Below are positions 24,689 to 33,691 of a stretch of 64,000 nt of DNA, in pieces; position 1 is the first letter of the stretch; the number at the start of each line of letters is the position of its first letter. A model generated the notes under the pieces. The model was not told the DNA's origin, searched no databases, and saw only the letters and a program-made list of their open reading frames with translations. The stretch comes from an uncultured Flavobacteriales bacterium (GTDB lineage Bacteria > Bacteroidota > Bacteroidia > Flavobacteriales > UBA1820): NCBI GenBank assembly GCA_902478645.1, contig CABSLV010000005.1, positions 23,512 through 87,511 on the forward strand. The letters run 5' to 3'. A program made the position numbers and the translations under genes.

Positions 24689-25462
24689 TCAAAAATCGAT
24701 CTCCAAGGTATCGTAGGCCAGGTGTACCCCTTCGGGAAGCAAGGTTTCCGCCTGGGCGGCAAAACCCATCGCTTCGCTGATGTGGGTGAAATACGTCCGT
24801 TTGGGTGCCACGCGCCGCACCACTTCCAGCGCTTCGGGCAGGATCATGTGGGTGGGGTGCGGATCGCTGTGGCGCAAACAGTTGAGCACCAACACGTCGA
24901 CCCCTTCGAGCAGGCGGTAGGAGGACTCGAACATCTGTTTGACATCGGTCAGGTAAGCCAGGTTTCCGATGCGGTAACCCGTTACGTCGATCCATCCGTG
25001 GTTGGCCGGGATGGGGATCACCCGCACGTCCCGTACGTAAAACGGCTCGTCGGTAATGATGTGTTCGGCAACGGTCGGGGCTCCGGGATAACGGTCCGCT
25101 CCTTTGGCAAAAACGTATGCAAAGCGCGCCTTGAGCGAATCCATCACTTCCTTCTTGGCATACAGGTCGATGTCGTGGCTGCGGAAGTAACAGATGGGGC
25201 GCACGTCGTCCAAACCGGCCGTATGGTCGGAATGCTGGTGGGTGAACAGGATGCCGTCCAGGTCGGACAGGCCGGCGCGCAGCATTTGGTAGCGGAAGTC
25301 CGGTCCGCAATCGAGCAGGATGATGTGTCCGTTGTCGGTGACGATGGCGGCCGAGGTGCGCAGGCGGTTGTCGCGCGGATCGGTCGATCGTGACACGGGG
25401 CTCTTGCTGCCGATCATCGGTACGCCCTGCGAGGTTCCTGTTCCCAAAAATATCAACTTCAT
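24689..25462 (-). CDS. MBL-fold metallo-hydrolase (PhnP-like)
   Basis: 257-residue cytoplasmic metallo-beta-lactamase-fold protein. The opening MKLIFLGTGTSQGVPMIG and metal-binding motif FTHQHSDHTAGLDD are typical of PhnP-like phosphodiesterases; further ligands are in IPANHGW-type and YLTDVKQM regions and in YFTHISEAMG. RNase Z is less likely because the exosite arm is absent. It probably cleaves a phosphodiester; the natural substrate is unknown. The start at 25462 is set by the conserved MKLIFLGTG; upstream codons are purine-rich spacer. Confidence 0.87.
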   Translation of the reverse strand: MKLIFLGTGTSQGVPMIGSKSPVSRSTDPRDNRLRTSAAIVTDNGHIILLDCGPDFRYQMLRAGLSDLDGILFTHQHSDHTAGLDDVRPICYFRSHDIDLYAKKEVMDSLKARFAYVFAKGADRYPGAPTVAEHIITDEPFYVRDVRVIPIPANHGWIDVTGYRIGNLAYLTDVKQMFESSYRLLEGVDVLVLNCLRHSDPHPTHMILPEALEVVRRVAPKRTYFTHISEAMGFAAQAETLLPEGVHLAYDTLEIDF

Positions 25463-25602
25463 GGTTTGCGTTGCTTTTTCTCCCTTCTCCGTTCCTGTCT
25501 TCTCGCTCTCTCCCTCTATCCATCCTTCCGGGACACTCCCGCCGTCCCCTTTTCCTCTCCCCCCACCTCCGGTTTTCTGCACCCTGATGGGAGGGAATAG
25601 GT
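25463..25602 (-). other. Purine-rich spacer between Ca2+ ATPase and MBL genes
   Basis: 140 nt biased to A/G on the coding strand. It contains GGGAGTGTCCCGG near 25528-25541, close to the motif in 22856-22964. No promoter box or gene seen. Confidence 0.55.
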
Positions 25603-28491
25603 TTACCGGGACTTACGGCGCGTAAACAGGCGGATCACTTCTCCTACCCACAGCACCAGGGACGAGCCGGCCAATACCGCGATCCACTGTCCAAGAGTCA
25701 ACGGGCGGACGCTGAAAGCATCCCCGCCGAAGGTAACGATGAGCACCTGCCCCACCACGATGGCCAGCAGGATGAGCAAGAATGCCTGGCTGCGTCCCAG
25801 GTGGTAGAAGGCCGAATGCCCCGAGGAAAACGCCCGCACGTTGAGCAGGTTCCACACCTGCATCATCACGAACAGGGTAAAGAACATCGAGAGTTCGACC
25901 GGGGTCAGCGCTCCGTCGGTATGGTAAAACCACCCCAGCACCGCCAAGAGAGCCACTGCGGAAAGTCCTCCGGTGAGGAAAATGGCGTGTTTCATTCCCC
26001 GGGTGATGATAAAGGCCGCCGCATCGCGCGGGCGATCCAGCATCACGCTCCGATCGGGCGGCAACGAAGCCAGCGCACCGGCCGCCAAGGTATCCATGAT
26101 CAGGTTTACCCACAACATCTGCGTTACGCTCAGGGGGGCCTGCCCGCCGAATGCCGAGCCGAGGAACACCACCACCAGGGCCACCAGATTGATCGTCAGC
26201 TGGAAGACGATAAAGCGCTGGATATTCTTGTACAGGGAACGTCCCCACATCACGGCCGTGGAGATGGAGGTAAACGAATCGTCCAGGATCGTAATGTCGC
26301 TGGCTTCCTTGGCTACCGACGTCCCGGTACCCATCGACAAGCCTACGTGTGCAAAGTTCAGAGCCGGAGCGTCGTTCGTGCCGTCGCCCGTTACCGCCAC
26401 CACTTCGCCATGACGCTGGAGCAGACGCACCAAACGCTGCTTGTCCATCGGCCGGGCACGCGCCATGATCTTGAGTTGCTCCACCCGATCGTAGGCCTGC
26501 TGGTCGGACAAAGCTTCGAAGTCCGGTCCGGTGATAATCTGGCTGTCCGTATCGCGGGCCGGATCCCACAGTCCGATCTGGCGGGCGATCTCCCGTGCCG
26601 TATTCGGCGTGTCGCCCGTAACGATCTTCACCGCCACCCCGGCGCGAAGGCATTCGCCGATGGCCTCTCCCACATCGGGACGAACGGGGTCGGAAATGGC
26701 CGTGATGCCCAAAAAGACGAGCCCCTGCGCGGAAAGTTCCTCCAGCGGCGTACGGAGGTCTTTTTCCTCTACCTTCCGGTAGGCGAACCCGAGGGTGCGC
26801 ATGGCCTGGTTCTGATACCCGATGAGTTTTTCCCGCAGGTCATCGCCCCAACGGGAAGCCTCGTCCTCCCGGTCGGAAAGCGCCACCCGCGCACATTTGG
26901 AAAAGACGATCTCCGGAGCACCTTTCACATAGAGGGTACACTCTCCCTCGGCGTCCCGCACCAGGGTCGCCATGTATTTTCTCTCGGTCGAGAAAGTCAG
27001 CTGTGCAACCACCTCGACCCCTTCGCGCAACTGCTGGTAGTCCTTTCCCTGGTTGCGCAGCCACAACAGCAGCGCCCCTTCCGTCGGATTGCCGATGGGA
27101 TGTACCTGCCCCTGCGGGTTGGTTTCGAGGAAAGCGGTCGAATTGGCCGCCATCCCCTGCTCGATACAGCGGGAAAGGGCATCGTCCGAGAGTTTCCCCT
27201 CGGAGGAAAGTCCGTAGAAGTCCGCCCGATATACCTGCATCCGGTTTTGGGTCAGGGTACCCGTCTTGTCGGTGCAGATGACCGTTACGGCCCCCATCGT
27301 CTCGCAAGCATGCATCTTGCGCACCAGGTTATGCGACTTGAGCATCCGACGCATGCTCAAAGCCAGCGACAGCGTGACACTCATCGGCAAACCCTCGGGC
27401 ACCACCACCACGATCAACGTGACGGCGACCATCAGATAACCCAGTATCTCGGCCAGCACGCCCAGCGGAACCCAGTTGTCGCCATCGGTCGGATCGACGC
27501 CCATAGCGTATTCCACCCCGACGAACACGGCCACCAGAGCCACAGCCGAAAGTGCCCATGCCCACCAGGGGCTGCGGCGGATCCAGCGCGGAGATTCGAT
27601 CCCTTTGCGGAACAAGGCCACCACATCGTACACGATCCGTACCCAAACCTTCATGCCCAGCAACAGGAACGCTCCGACTACGACCCACAACGAAGCCATC
27701 TGCCACGACCCGAAATCGGGCACACCCCACACGACGTCGCGCAGGAAAAGCAGCAGGAAGATCAGCAGCGCAAAGGCAAATCCCAGCGCACTGATAAACT
27801 TCGCCAACCCTTCCAACTGACGGTTGAGCGGGGTTTTTTCTTCGGTCTTGGCACTGGACTGCCGGGCGACCTTTCCAAATTCGGTCGCATCGCCCACTGC
27901 AGTAACCACCATCTCGCCCCGGCCGTCCACCACCGTCGTTCCCCGCATCACCCGGTCGGAGGGATACGTTGCTTCGGGGTCGAACTGCGCCGGATCGGTC
28001 GTCTTGTCGATCACCGGTTCCCCGGTGAGGGCCGATTCGTTCACCTGCAAGGACACCGCCTCCGTCAGACGCCCGTCCGCCGGGATCTCGTCGCCCTGAG
28101 CCAGCACGACCACATCGCCCACCACTACTTCGCGGCGGGGTATCTCCCGGACAGCCCCGTCCCGGTACACCTTGACCGGGACATCGTCGTTCACTTGGTT
28201 GAGCAGGTCGAACTTCTTGCCGGCGTCCCACTCGAAAAAGAAGCCGACGCACGTAGCCAGCAGGATGGCTACCACGATGCCTACCGTTTCGATGTATTCG
28301 CCCGAGGTGGCTGCTATCAAAAACGAAAGCAGCGCTGCTACCAGCAGGATTTCGATGATCGGGTCCTTGAATTTTTCGAGCAACAGCCTCCATACGGATT
28401 CGCGGGGAGGGGGCGTTACCAGGTTTTCACCATGTTGCCGGCGGCTCTCCAAAGCCTGCTCGGAAGTAAGTCCTTTGGTTGTCTTGGCCAT
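25603..28491 (-). CDS. PMCA-type calcium-translocating P-type ATPase
   Basis: 962-residue P2B-like ATPase expected to export Ca2+ across the inner membrane. Order of parts: short cation-ATPase N domain, actuator with SALTGEPVIDK, helix M4 with PEGLPMSVTLSLALSM, the phosphorylation loop CTDKTGTLTQN, nucleotide-binding KGAPEIVFSKCA, hinge TGDGTNDAPALNFAHVGLSMG, and six C-terminal helices. The PEGLP in M4 and the lack of heavy-metal motifs point to Ca2+. The C-terminal tail is short, so a calmodulin-type regulatory tail is absent. It starts 43 nt after a TAACTTTG box. Confidence 0.93.
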   Translation of the reverse strand: MAKTTKGLTSEQALESRRQHGENLVTPPPRESVWRLLLEKFKDPIIEILLVAALLSFLIAATSGEYIETVGIVVAILLATCVGFFFEWDAGKKFDLLNQVNDDVPVKVYRDGAVREIPRREVVVGDVVVLAQGDEIPADGRLTEAVSLQVNESALTGEPVIDKTTDPAQFDPEATYPSDRVMRGTTVVDGRGEMVVTAVGDATEFGKVARQSSAKTEEKTPLNRQLEGLAKFISALGFAFALLIFLLLFLRDVVWGVPDFGSWQMASLWVVVGAFLLLGMKVWVRIVYDVVALFRKGIESPRWIRRSPWWAWALSAVALVAVFVGVEYAMGVDPTDGDNWVPLGVLAEILGYLMVAVTLIVVVVPEGLPMSVTLSLALSMRRMLKSHNLVRKMHACETMGAVTVICTDKTGTLTQNRMQVYRADFYGLSSEGKLSDDALSRCIEQGMAANSTAFLETNPQGQVHPIGNPTEGALLLWLRNQGKDYQQLREGVEVVAQLTFSTERKYMATLVRDAEGECTLYVKGAPEIVFSKCARVALSDREDEASRWGDDLREKLIGYQNQAMRTLGFAYRKVEEKDLRTPLEELSAQGLVFLGITAISDPVRPDVGEAIGECLRAGVAVKIVTGDTPNTAREIARQIGLWDPARDTDSQIITGPDFEALSDQQAYDRVEQLKIMARARPMDKQRLVRLLQRHGEVVAVTGDGTNDAPALNFAHVGLSMGTGTSVAKEASDITILDDSFTSISTAVMWGRSLYKNIQRFIVFQLTINLVALVVVFLGSAFGGQAPLSVTQMLWVNLIMDTLAAGALASLPPDRSVMLDRPRDAAAFIITRGMKHAIFLTGGLSAVALLAVLGWFYHTDGALTPVELSMFFTLFVMMQVWNLLNVRAFSSGHSAFYHLGRSQAFLLILLAIVVGQVLIVTFGGDAFSVRPLTLGQWIAVLAGSSLVLWVGEVIRLFTRRKSR

Positions 28492-28533
28492 ACTTTGTAG
28501 AAACGGTCGTTTAACGGTTGTTTTTTAAACAGA

Positions 28534-28567
28534 CAAAGTTATGCTTTTACACTCATATTCCCCCAAA
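28534..28567 (-). promoter_or_regulatory. TTTG-N22-TAACTTTG promoter of the Ca2+ ATPase gene
   Basis: Minus strand: TTTG at 28567-28564, 22-nt spacer, TAACTTTG at 28541-28534. Both elements and the spacing fit the TTG-N17-23-TAnnTTTG consensus of Bacteroidota. Confidence 0.7.
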
Positions 28568-28670
28568 AAGTACATTAAATTATCTTTACCTCCCGCCCTT
28601 GTGCTTTCGGTGCTTCCGTCCGCCGGTGGAGAGAAAACGAAAAATCTTTCCCGTTCCTCGGTTTTTTCCT

Positions 28671-28678
28671 TACATTTA
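28671..28678 (+). promoter_or_regulatory. Near-consensus -7 box TACATTTA before the cyd operon
   Basis: Seven of eight positions match TAnnTTTG (final G is A); 56 nt before the GTG start of the DUF4492 gene. The divergent Ca2+ ATPase promoter is about 100 nt away. Confidence 0.4.
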
Positions 28679-28734
28679 CCCCCGAAGAGCCTCGCCGGGG
28701 AAAAACTCCGCTGCGGTCTTCCGTCCGAAAAACC

Positions 28735-28953
28735 GTGCAAACCCTCAAGAACATCTACGCCTTTTACCGGGACGGTTTTGCCCGGATGAGTCGCCTGGGA
28801 CGAATGCTCTGGGTACTCATCCTGGTCAAAGTGGCCATCCTGTTCCTTGTCCTGAAAGTTTTCTTTTTCCAGGACTACCTCGACCAGCGGTTCGACACCC
28901 CGGAGCAAAAGACACAGTACGTGCTGGAGGCTTTGAGCGGACGAAATGAATGA
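28735..28953 (+). CDS. DUF4492 small membrane protein of the cyd operon
   Basis: 72-residue protein with one membrane helix (about residues 24-45) and the family block FYRDGFARMSRLGRMLWVLIL. DUF4492 genes almost always precede cydAB in Bacteroidota, and this one ends 25 nt before cydA. It may assist assembly or act as a small subunit of cytochrome bd, like CydX elsewhere, but this is inference. The start is GTG at 28735, supported by family length; the first ATG is 17 codons later and would cut the conserved region. Confidence 0.85.
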   Translation: MQTLKNIYAFYRDGFARMSRLGRMLWVLILVKVAILFLVLKVFFFQDYLDQRFDTPEQKTQYVLEALSGRNE

Positions 28954-28978
28954 CGATTCCTAACACCTTTTCACTACG

Positions 28979-30574
28979 ATGGAACACATAGACTTCTCCC
29001 TGGTCGACTGGTCGCGGGCACAGTTTGCCCTGACGGCCCTCTACCACTGGATTTTCGTTCCCCTGACCCTCGGCCTGTCGTGGATCATCGCCATCATGGC
29101 CACCGTGTACTACCGCACCAACGCCCCCAAATGGAAGACCATCACCCGATTCTGGCTCAAGCTCTTCGGGATCAACTTCGCGGTGGGCGTGGCCACCGGC
29201 CTGATCCTCGAATTCGAATTCGGCACCAACTGGTCCACCTATTCGTGGTTCGTGGGCGATATTTTCGGAGCACCGCTGGCCGTGGAAGGCATCCTGGCCT
29301 TTTTCCTGGAAAGCACGTTCTTTGCCGTGCTATTCTTCGGCTGGAACCGCGTCGGAAGGGGCCTTCACCTGACTTCGGCCTGGATGGTAGCCGTCGGGTC
29401 CAACCTCTCGGCACTATGGATCCTGGTGGCCAACGCCTGGATGCAGGACCCCGTCGGGATGCAGTTCAATCCCGAAACCGCCCGAAACGAGATGATGGAC
29501 TTCTGGGCCGTGCTGCTCTCTCCGACGGCCATCAACAAGTTTTTCCATACGGTTCTCTCCGGTTTCGTCACGGCCGGCGTGTTCGTGGTAGGGGTCAGCT
29601 CGTACCTCTTGCTCAAAAAGAAAAACATACAATACGCCCTGCACAGCCTGCGCATCGGTGCGATCTTCGGACTGGCCGGAATCCTGCTGAGCATGTATAC
29701 GGGCGACGGCTCCGGACGGCGTATTTTCGAGATCCAACCGATGAAACTGGCCGCCGCCGAAGGCCTCATCTACGGACAGACCCACGCACCGCTCACCGTG
29801 GTGGGATACGTGGACACCGATGCAGAGAAAGGCTATCAGGGCACACAAGTGAAAGGCATCGACGTACCGGGCATGCTTTCCTTCCTGGCCGCCCACCGCA
29901 CGGACGCCTTCGTGCCGGGGATAAATGACCTGATCGAAGGCAACCCCGAACACGGCATCCTGTCCGCCTACGAAAAAATGGAACGGGGGCACATCGCCCA
30001 GCAAGCCCTGGCCGAACTCAAGGACATGGAAAAAGGCTCGCTGGAATACCACCTGGCCCTCGAAAAGTTCTCCGACCCGCAATGGCAAAAGGACTATTTC
30101 GACTATTTCGGCTACGGATATTTTTACCACAAGGACCCGCAGGTAAGCCGAAAGAATGCCGAACTGCTGGTGCCCAACGTCCCGCTGGTCTTCTACTCCT
30201 TCCGGGTGATGGTCGGACTGGGCTGCCTCTTCGTGCTGCTGTTTGCCCTGGGGCTGTACCTGTCGGTCAAAAAACGCCTCGAAGGAAAACGGTGGTTCTT
30301 CTATGCCGCCATCGCGTGCATCCCGCTGGTGTACCTCTGCTCGATGGCCGGCTGGGTGGTAGCCGAAGTAGGCCGGCAACCTTGGATCATCGAACGCCTG
30401 ATGCCTACCTTGGCCGCCGTATCGGATGTGGAAACCTCCTCGGTACAGACTACCTTCTGGATCTTCGCCGGCGTGTTCACCGTGCTGCTGATCGCGGAAA
30501 TAAAGATCATGATCGGCCAGATCAAAAAAGGCATGACGCCTGCTTCCCCGGAACCGAACACCCCGCAAGCCTGA
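28979..30574 (+). CDS. cydA: Cytochrome bd ubiquinol/menaquinol oxidase subunit I
   Basis: 531-residue inner-membrane subunit that oxidises quinol and carries haems b558, b595 and d. Visible hallmarks: an N-terminal helix with the haem-ligand His in LYHWIFVPLTLGLSW, FGINFAVGVATGLILEFEFGTNWS, and the C-terminal signature AEVGRQPWIIE (GRQPW). The Q-loop between helices 6 and 7 is of moderate length. With cydB it reduces O2 to water at high affinity, which lets anaerobes survive or use traces of oxygen. Confidence 0.97.
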   Translation: MEHIDFSLVDWSRAQFALTALYHWIFVPLTLGLSWIIAIMATVYYRTNAPKWKTITRFWLKLFGINFAVGVATGLILEFEFGTNWSTYSWFVGDIFGAPLAVEGILAFFLESTFFAVLFFGWNRVGRGLHLTSAWMVAVGSNLSALWILVANAWMQDPVGMQFNPETARNEMMDFWAVLLSPTAINKFFHTVLSGFVTAGVFVVGVSSYLLLKKKNIQYALHSLRIGAIFGLAGILLSMYTGDGSGRRIFEIQPMKLAAAEGLIYGQTHAPLTVVGYVDTDAEKGYQGTQVKGIDVPGMLSFLAAHRTDAFVPGINDLIEGNPEHGILSAYEKMERGHIAQQALAELKDMEKGSLEYHLALEKFSDPQWQKDYFDYFGYGYFYHKDPQVSRKNAELLVPNVPLVFYSFRVMVGLGCLFVLLFALGLYLSVKKRLEGKRWFFYAAIACIPLVYLCSMAGWVVAEVGRQPWIIERLMPTLAAVSDVETSSVQTTFWIFAGVFTVLLIAEIKIMIGQIKKGMTPASPEPNTPQA

Positions 30575-30622
30575 CCCGACCCGGATCGGTGCAAACGGAA
30601 AAAAACCAAAACACTTTCAGCC

Positions 30623-31786
30623 ATGTTTGAAACCTTCTCGACTTTCGCTCTGCAACAATACTGGTGGGTGATTATCTCCCTGTTGGCCGGACTGCTGGTC
30701 GCCCTGATGTTCGTCCAAGGGGGACAAACCCTGATCTACCAGGCCGGGAAGACCGACCTGGAACGCACGATGATCGTCAATGCCCTGGGGCACAAATGGG
30801 AACTGACCTTCACCACCCTGGTGGTATTCGGCGGAGCGTTCTTCGCCGCCTTTCCCCTGTTTTACGCCACCAGTTTCGGCGGGGCGTATTGGGTATGGAT
30901 GGTCATCCTGCTGTTTTTCGTCCTCCAGGCCGTCTCGTACGAATTCCGCACCAAGGCCGGCAACCTGCTGGGACAGCGCACCTACCAGAATTTTCTGCTG
31001 ATCAACGGCATCGGAGCCCCGCTCTTTCTGGGAGTGGCAGTCGCTTCCTTCTTTACCGGGAGTTCCTTCGTGCTGCTGTCCGACCCGGCAAGCGGCGTGC
31101 TCACCCCCCGCTGGACCGGAGGGTTCGGGGGGCTGGAACTGGCCTTTGACCTGAGCAGTTACACCACCTACATCAACCTTTCGCTCGGCATAGCCCTGGT
31201 ATTCCTCACCCGGGTACTGGGAGCAATGTACCTGAAAAGCAGCATCGACTCCCCGGAGATCGCCGAACGTTCCGAGAAAACCATCCGTCAGGAAGCGCCT
31301 TTCTTCCTGCTGTTCTTCGTCTTTTTCCTGCTGAACCTCCTGCTGCGCGAGGGATACGCCTACGACTCGCAGGGCCTGATCTATACCGAGAGCTTCAAGT
31401 ACCTGCACAACCTGTTGCAGATGCCCCTCGTCCTGGTCCTGTTGCTGCTGGGCACCGGACTCACCGTGGCCGGCATCGTTCTGGGGGGCTACACCGCCCG
31501 CCGGAGAGGTTTCTACTACTCGGCCCCCGGCGTAGTACTGGTAGTACTCGCCCTGCTACTCACCGCCGGGCTGAACGATACCGTGTACTACCCCTCCACC
31601 GGTGCCAACATCCAGAACGGCCTGACCATCCGCAACAGTTCCTCCGGCCGCTACACCCTCACGGTCATGAGTTACGTCTCGTTGTTCATCCCGTTCGTAG
31701 TGGCGTACATCGCCTACGTATGGCATTCGATGGGGCGGCACAAGATCGACAAACAGGAGATAAAAGACGACCCGGACACTTATTGA
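30623..31786 (+). CDS. cydB: Cytochrome bd oxidase subunit II
   Basis: 387-residue partner of CydA with nine predicted helices. The N-terminal WWVIISLLAGLLVALMFVQGGQ and the next loop ALGHKWELTFTTLVVFGGAFFAAFPLFY are characteristic of CydB; Trp-Glu in HKWE is conserved. It ends with a short polar tail. It starts 48 nt after cydA. The length and motifs appear intact. Confidence 0.96.
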   Translation: MFETFSTFALQQYWWVIISLLAGLLVALMFVQGGQTLIYQAGKTDLERTMIVNALGHKWELTFTTLVVFGGAFFAAFPLFYATSFGGAYWVWMVILLFFVLQAVSYEFRTKAGNLLGQRTYQNFLLINGIGAPLFLGVAVASFFTGSSFVLLSDPASGVLTPRWTGGFGGLELAFDLSSYTTYINLSLGIALVFLTRVLGAMYLKSSIDSPEIAERSEKTIRQEAPFFLLFFVFFLLNLLLREGYAYDSQGLIYTESFKYLHNLLQMPLVLVLLLLGTGLTVAGIVLGGYTARRRGFYYSAPGVVLVVLALLLTAGLNDTVYYPSTGANIQNGLTIRNSSSGRYTLTVMSYVSLFIPFVVAYIAYVWHSMGRHKIDKQEIKDDPDTY

Positions 31787-31861
31787 TCTCCCTCCGAGCG
31801 TCTGCTCCAAGCGGGGGAAAACCAGCCGTTTTTGCCCCGGGAAGATCGGAAGACAAAAGGA

Positions 31862-31893
31862 TTGCGCACAGGGATCCCTTCCCTTGTGCGCAA
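31862..31893 (+). terminator. Possible terminator hairpin after cydB
   Basis: Imperfect stem of 13 bp with one bulged base (TTGCGCACA-GGGA pairing with TCCCTTGTGCGCAA) about 75 nt past the cydB stop. There is no T run after it, so its role is doubtful. Confidence 0.4.
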
Positions 31894-31942
31894 CCCGACC
31901 TAAACAACCAAACAATCACCAGAAAAAAAAGTTCGTTCTTCC

Positions 31943-33451
31943 TCACGCCAGCCCGGCCGCCCGGAGCGAACCGTTGGAGAGCAGCGTTCCCAACCTCCGG
32001 TCGATACTCTCCAGATAGCGGTTGTAGCGCGTATTGGATTCGATGGCCACCAGAGCGGACAGGCTGTCGGAAAGGGTTTCCATCGATTTTATCTGATTGG
32101 TGCGGATGGCGTTCATCTGCCCGGCCACCAGCGAAGCAGTCTGTTCGCTCACCCCTTTTATCGCGGCGGAAAGCGTCTGCGAACTCGAATTGTCCACCTC
32201 CAGGCCCAGTTTTTCGAGGATGGAGCTCAACTCGGGAGAAAGTTCCTTGATCTTCTCGGCCGTCTGTTCGATCTGCGCTTCGAGTTCCGGAGTAACCACC
32301 TCGTCCAAGTCGATCTCTCCGGCGAGGAAGTCCATCACCTTTTCCCGGAATTTGTTGAATATCGGGTCGATCTGCGCCAGGATCACCGAATCGGAAAAAC
32401 CGTTGATGATCGCCTGCCGCATCACGTCCTCGAAATTCTTGGCAAAATCCCACGTAGCTTCCTCGCCCTTGCGGAAGGCCTCGACCCAACTGTCGGCCAA
32501 TGATTGGGCCGAAGAACCGATCAACTCCTCGGCCAAGCTTTTCTGCTGCTCCACCCAGTCTTTTTCCTGCTGGGCCAGGGCGAGCAAACGCTCGTAAAAC
32601 GACTGGTACTCATCGTACGACTCGTCACTCGAAGGCATCAACGGCGAACCACCCATCGTCTCGAGCCAGTCCAAGTCGTCCCGATGGTTTTTCAACTCCA
32701 GCAAAGCATTGTAGTAATTCGATGCACCCCGCTTGTAGCGCGCGCTGTACCGCCCGTTCATCTTGCCGTACAATTCCTGCATCCGATCGTCGATCTCGGA
32801 GACGACCTCCTGCCGGTTGCCCGAAGCCTGCTGAAGGCCGGACTCGATCTGCTTGTACTTCTCGCGGGTGATCGCCTGCTCGTCGGCCAGGCGGCGGGAA
32901 GTAGCCAAAGACAATTCCACCTCCGCGTTCAACTGAGCATTGAGCGCCTGCTGCATCTCCCGCTGGTATTTCTTTTCCTCCTCCCTCCGCCGGCGGAAAA
33001 TACCCACGATCCCAGATATCAGCGAAGCTCCGGCACCCAAACCGCCCAGGACCGCCCCGAAGATGCTGCCGCCGCTACCCGATCCACCACTCATGCCCCC
33101 TGAAGCGCCCGCTGCCGAACCCGCCACGCCCCCGGCAGCGGAAGCCGCCGCTGCGCCGGAAGAAGTCGTCTTGACCTCCTTGGCCTGGCGGATGGCCTCG
33201 GCGAGTTTTGAAATATTCTGCACCAACATCTGTCCACTGGAGGACACCTGAACGATCAAATCCCCCGCCTGGCGGAGCGAACCGTTGAACCCTGACAATC
33301 CTCGACCCAACTCGCCCAGCCCCGTGAGACTTTCCAAAATCTGATTGCGCAAATCGGCCGTCGTCCGCTGAATCTCCACACTCGATACGATGTTCGATCC
33401 TGCCGTGCTACTACCATTACTCTTTTTACTGCTTGCCATTTTCTCTTTCAT
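31943..33451 (-). CDS. Orphan phage tape-measure-like protein
   Basis: 502-residue protein with no confident function. Residues 1-95 are helical (LRNQILESLTGLGELGRGLSG), 97-130 are Ala/Gly/Ser low-complexity, 130-152 form a hydrophobic glycine-rich segment (GAVLGGLGAGASLISGIVG) followed by RRRREEEKK, and 155-320 is charged coiled coil. From about residue 325, LADSWVEAFRKGEEATWDFA, FEDVMRQAIINGF and the terminal NTRYNRYLESIDRRLGTL resemble C-terminal parts of Bacteroidales phage tail tape-measure proteins. No tail, capsid, terminase or integrase gene is nearby. It has its own promoter at 33559-33589. The start could be the Met four codons in (33439). It may be a phage remnant or a domesticated gene. 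Confidence 0.6.
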   Translation of the reverse strand: MKEKMASSKKSNGSSTAGSNIVSSVEIQRTTADLRNQILESLTGLGELGRGLSGFNGSLRQAGDLIVQVSSSGQMLVQNISKLAEAIRQAKEVKTTSSGAAAASAAGGVAGSAAGASGGMSGGSGSGGSIFGAVLGGLGAGASLISGIVGIFRRRREEEKKYQREMQQALNAQLNAEVELSLATSRRLADEQAITREKYKQIESGLQQASGNRQEVVSEIDDRMQELYGKMNGRYSARYKRGASNYYNALLELKNHRDDLDWLETMGGSPLMPSSDESYDEYQSFYERLLALAQQEKDWVEQQKSLAEELIGSSAQSLADSWVEAFRKGEEATWDFAKNFEDVMRQAIINGFSDSVILAQIDPIFNKFREKVMDFLAGEIDLDEVVTPELEAQIEQTAEKIKELSPELSSILEKLGLEVDNSSSQTLSAAIKGVSEQTASLVAGQMNAIRTNQIKSMETLSDSLSALVAIESNTRYNRYLESIDRRLGTLLSNGSLRAAGLA

Positions 33452-33558
33452 TTATATCCATGCTGCACTGACCTTGCGGACGCTCGTTCCACGCAATCTT
33501 GCCATACCTTCCCCGGTATTTCCGAAGACCAACCCCGGGAATCGTCCGCTTGTTTTAA

Positions 33559-33589
33559 CAAATATAATCAAAAAAGAAATAAAACACAA
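33559..33589 (-). promoter_or_regulatory. TTG-N20-TATATTTG promoter of the tape-measure-like gene
   Basis: Minus strand: TTG at 33589-33587, 20-nt T-rich spacer, TATATTTG at 33566-33559. A close consensus match, giving a leader of about 100 nt before 33451. Confidence 0.65.
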
Positions 33590-33691
33590 GTACCCCTCCG
33601 CATTTTCCCGCTCGCCCCGCCGCGGATTAACGTTCGATCCCACCCCTTTTGCCTAATTTAGTCGCACGAATTGCCGCTGGCACTCCGCTCG

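Noticed and set aside
25801..28500. Very long plus-strand open frame of 899 codons
   Set aside because: It is the antisense shadow of the Ca2+ ATPase gene, with His/Gln/Arg-rich composition typical of high-G+C shadows.
31943..33451. Prophage
   Set aside because: Only one tape-measure-like gene; no integrase, terminase, capsid, portal, lysis genes or att-like repeats beside it.
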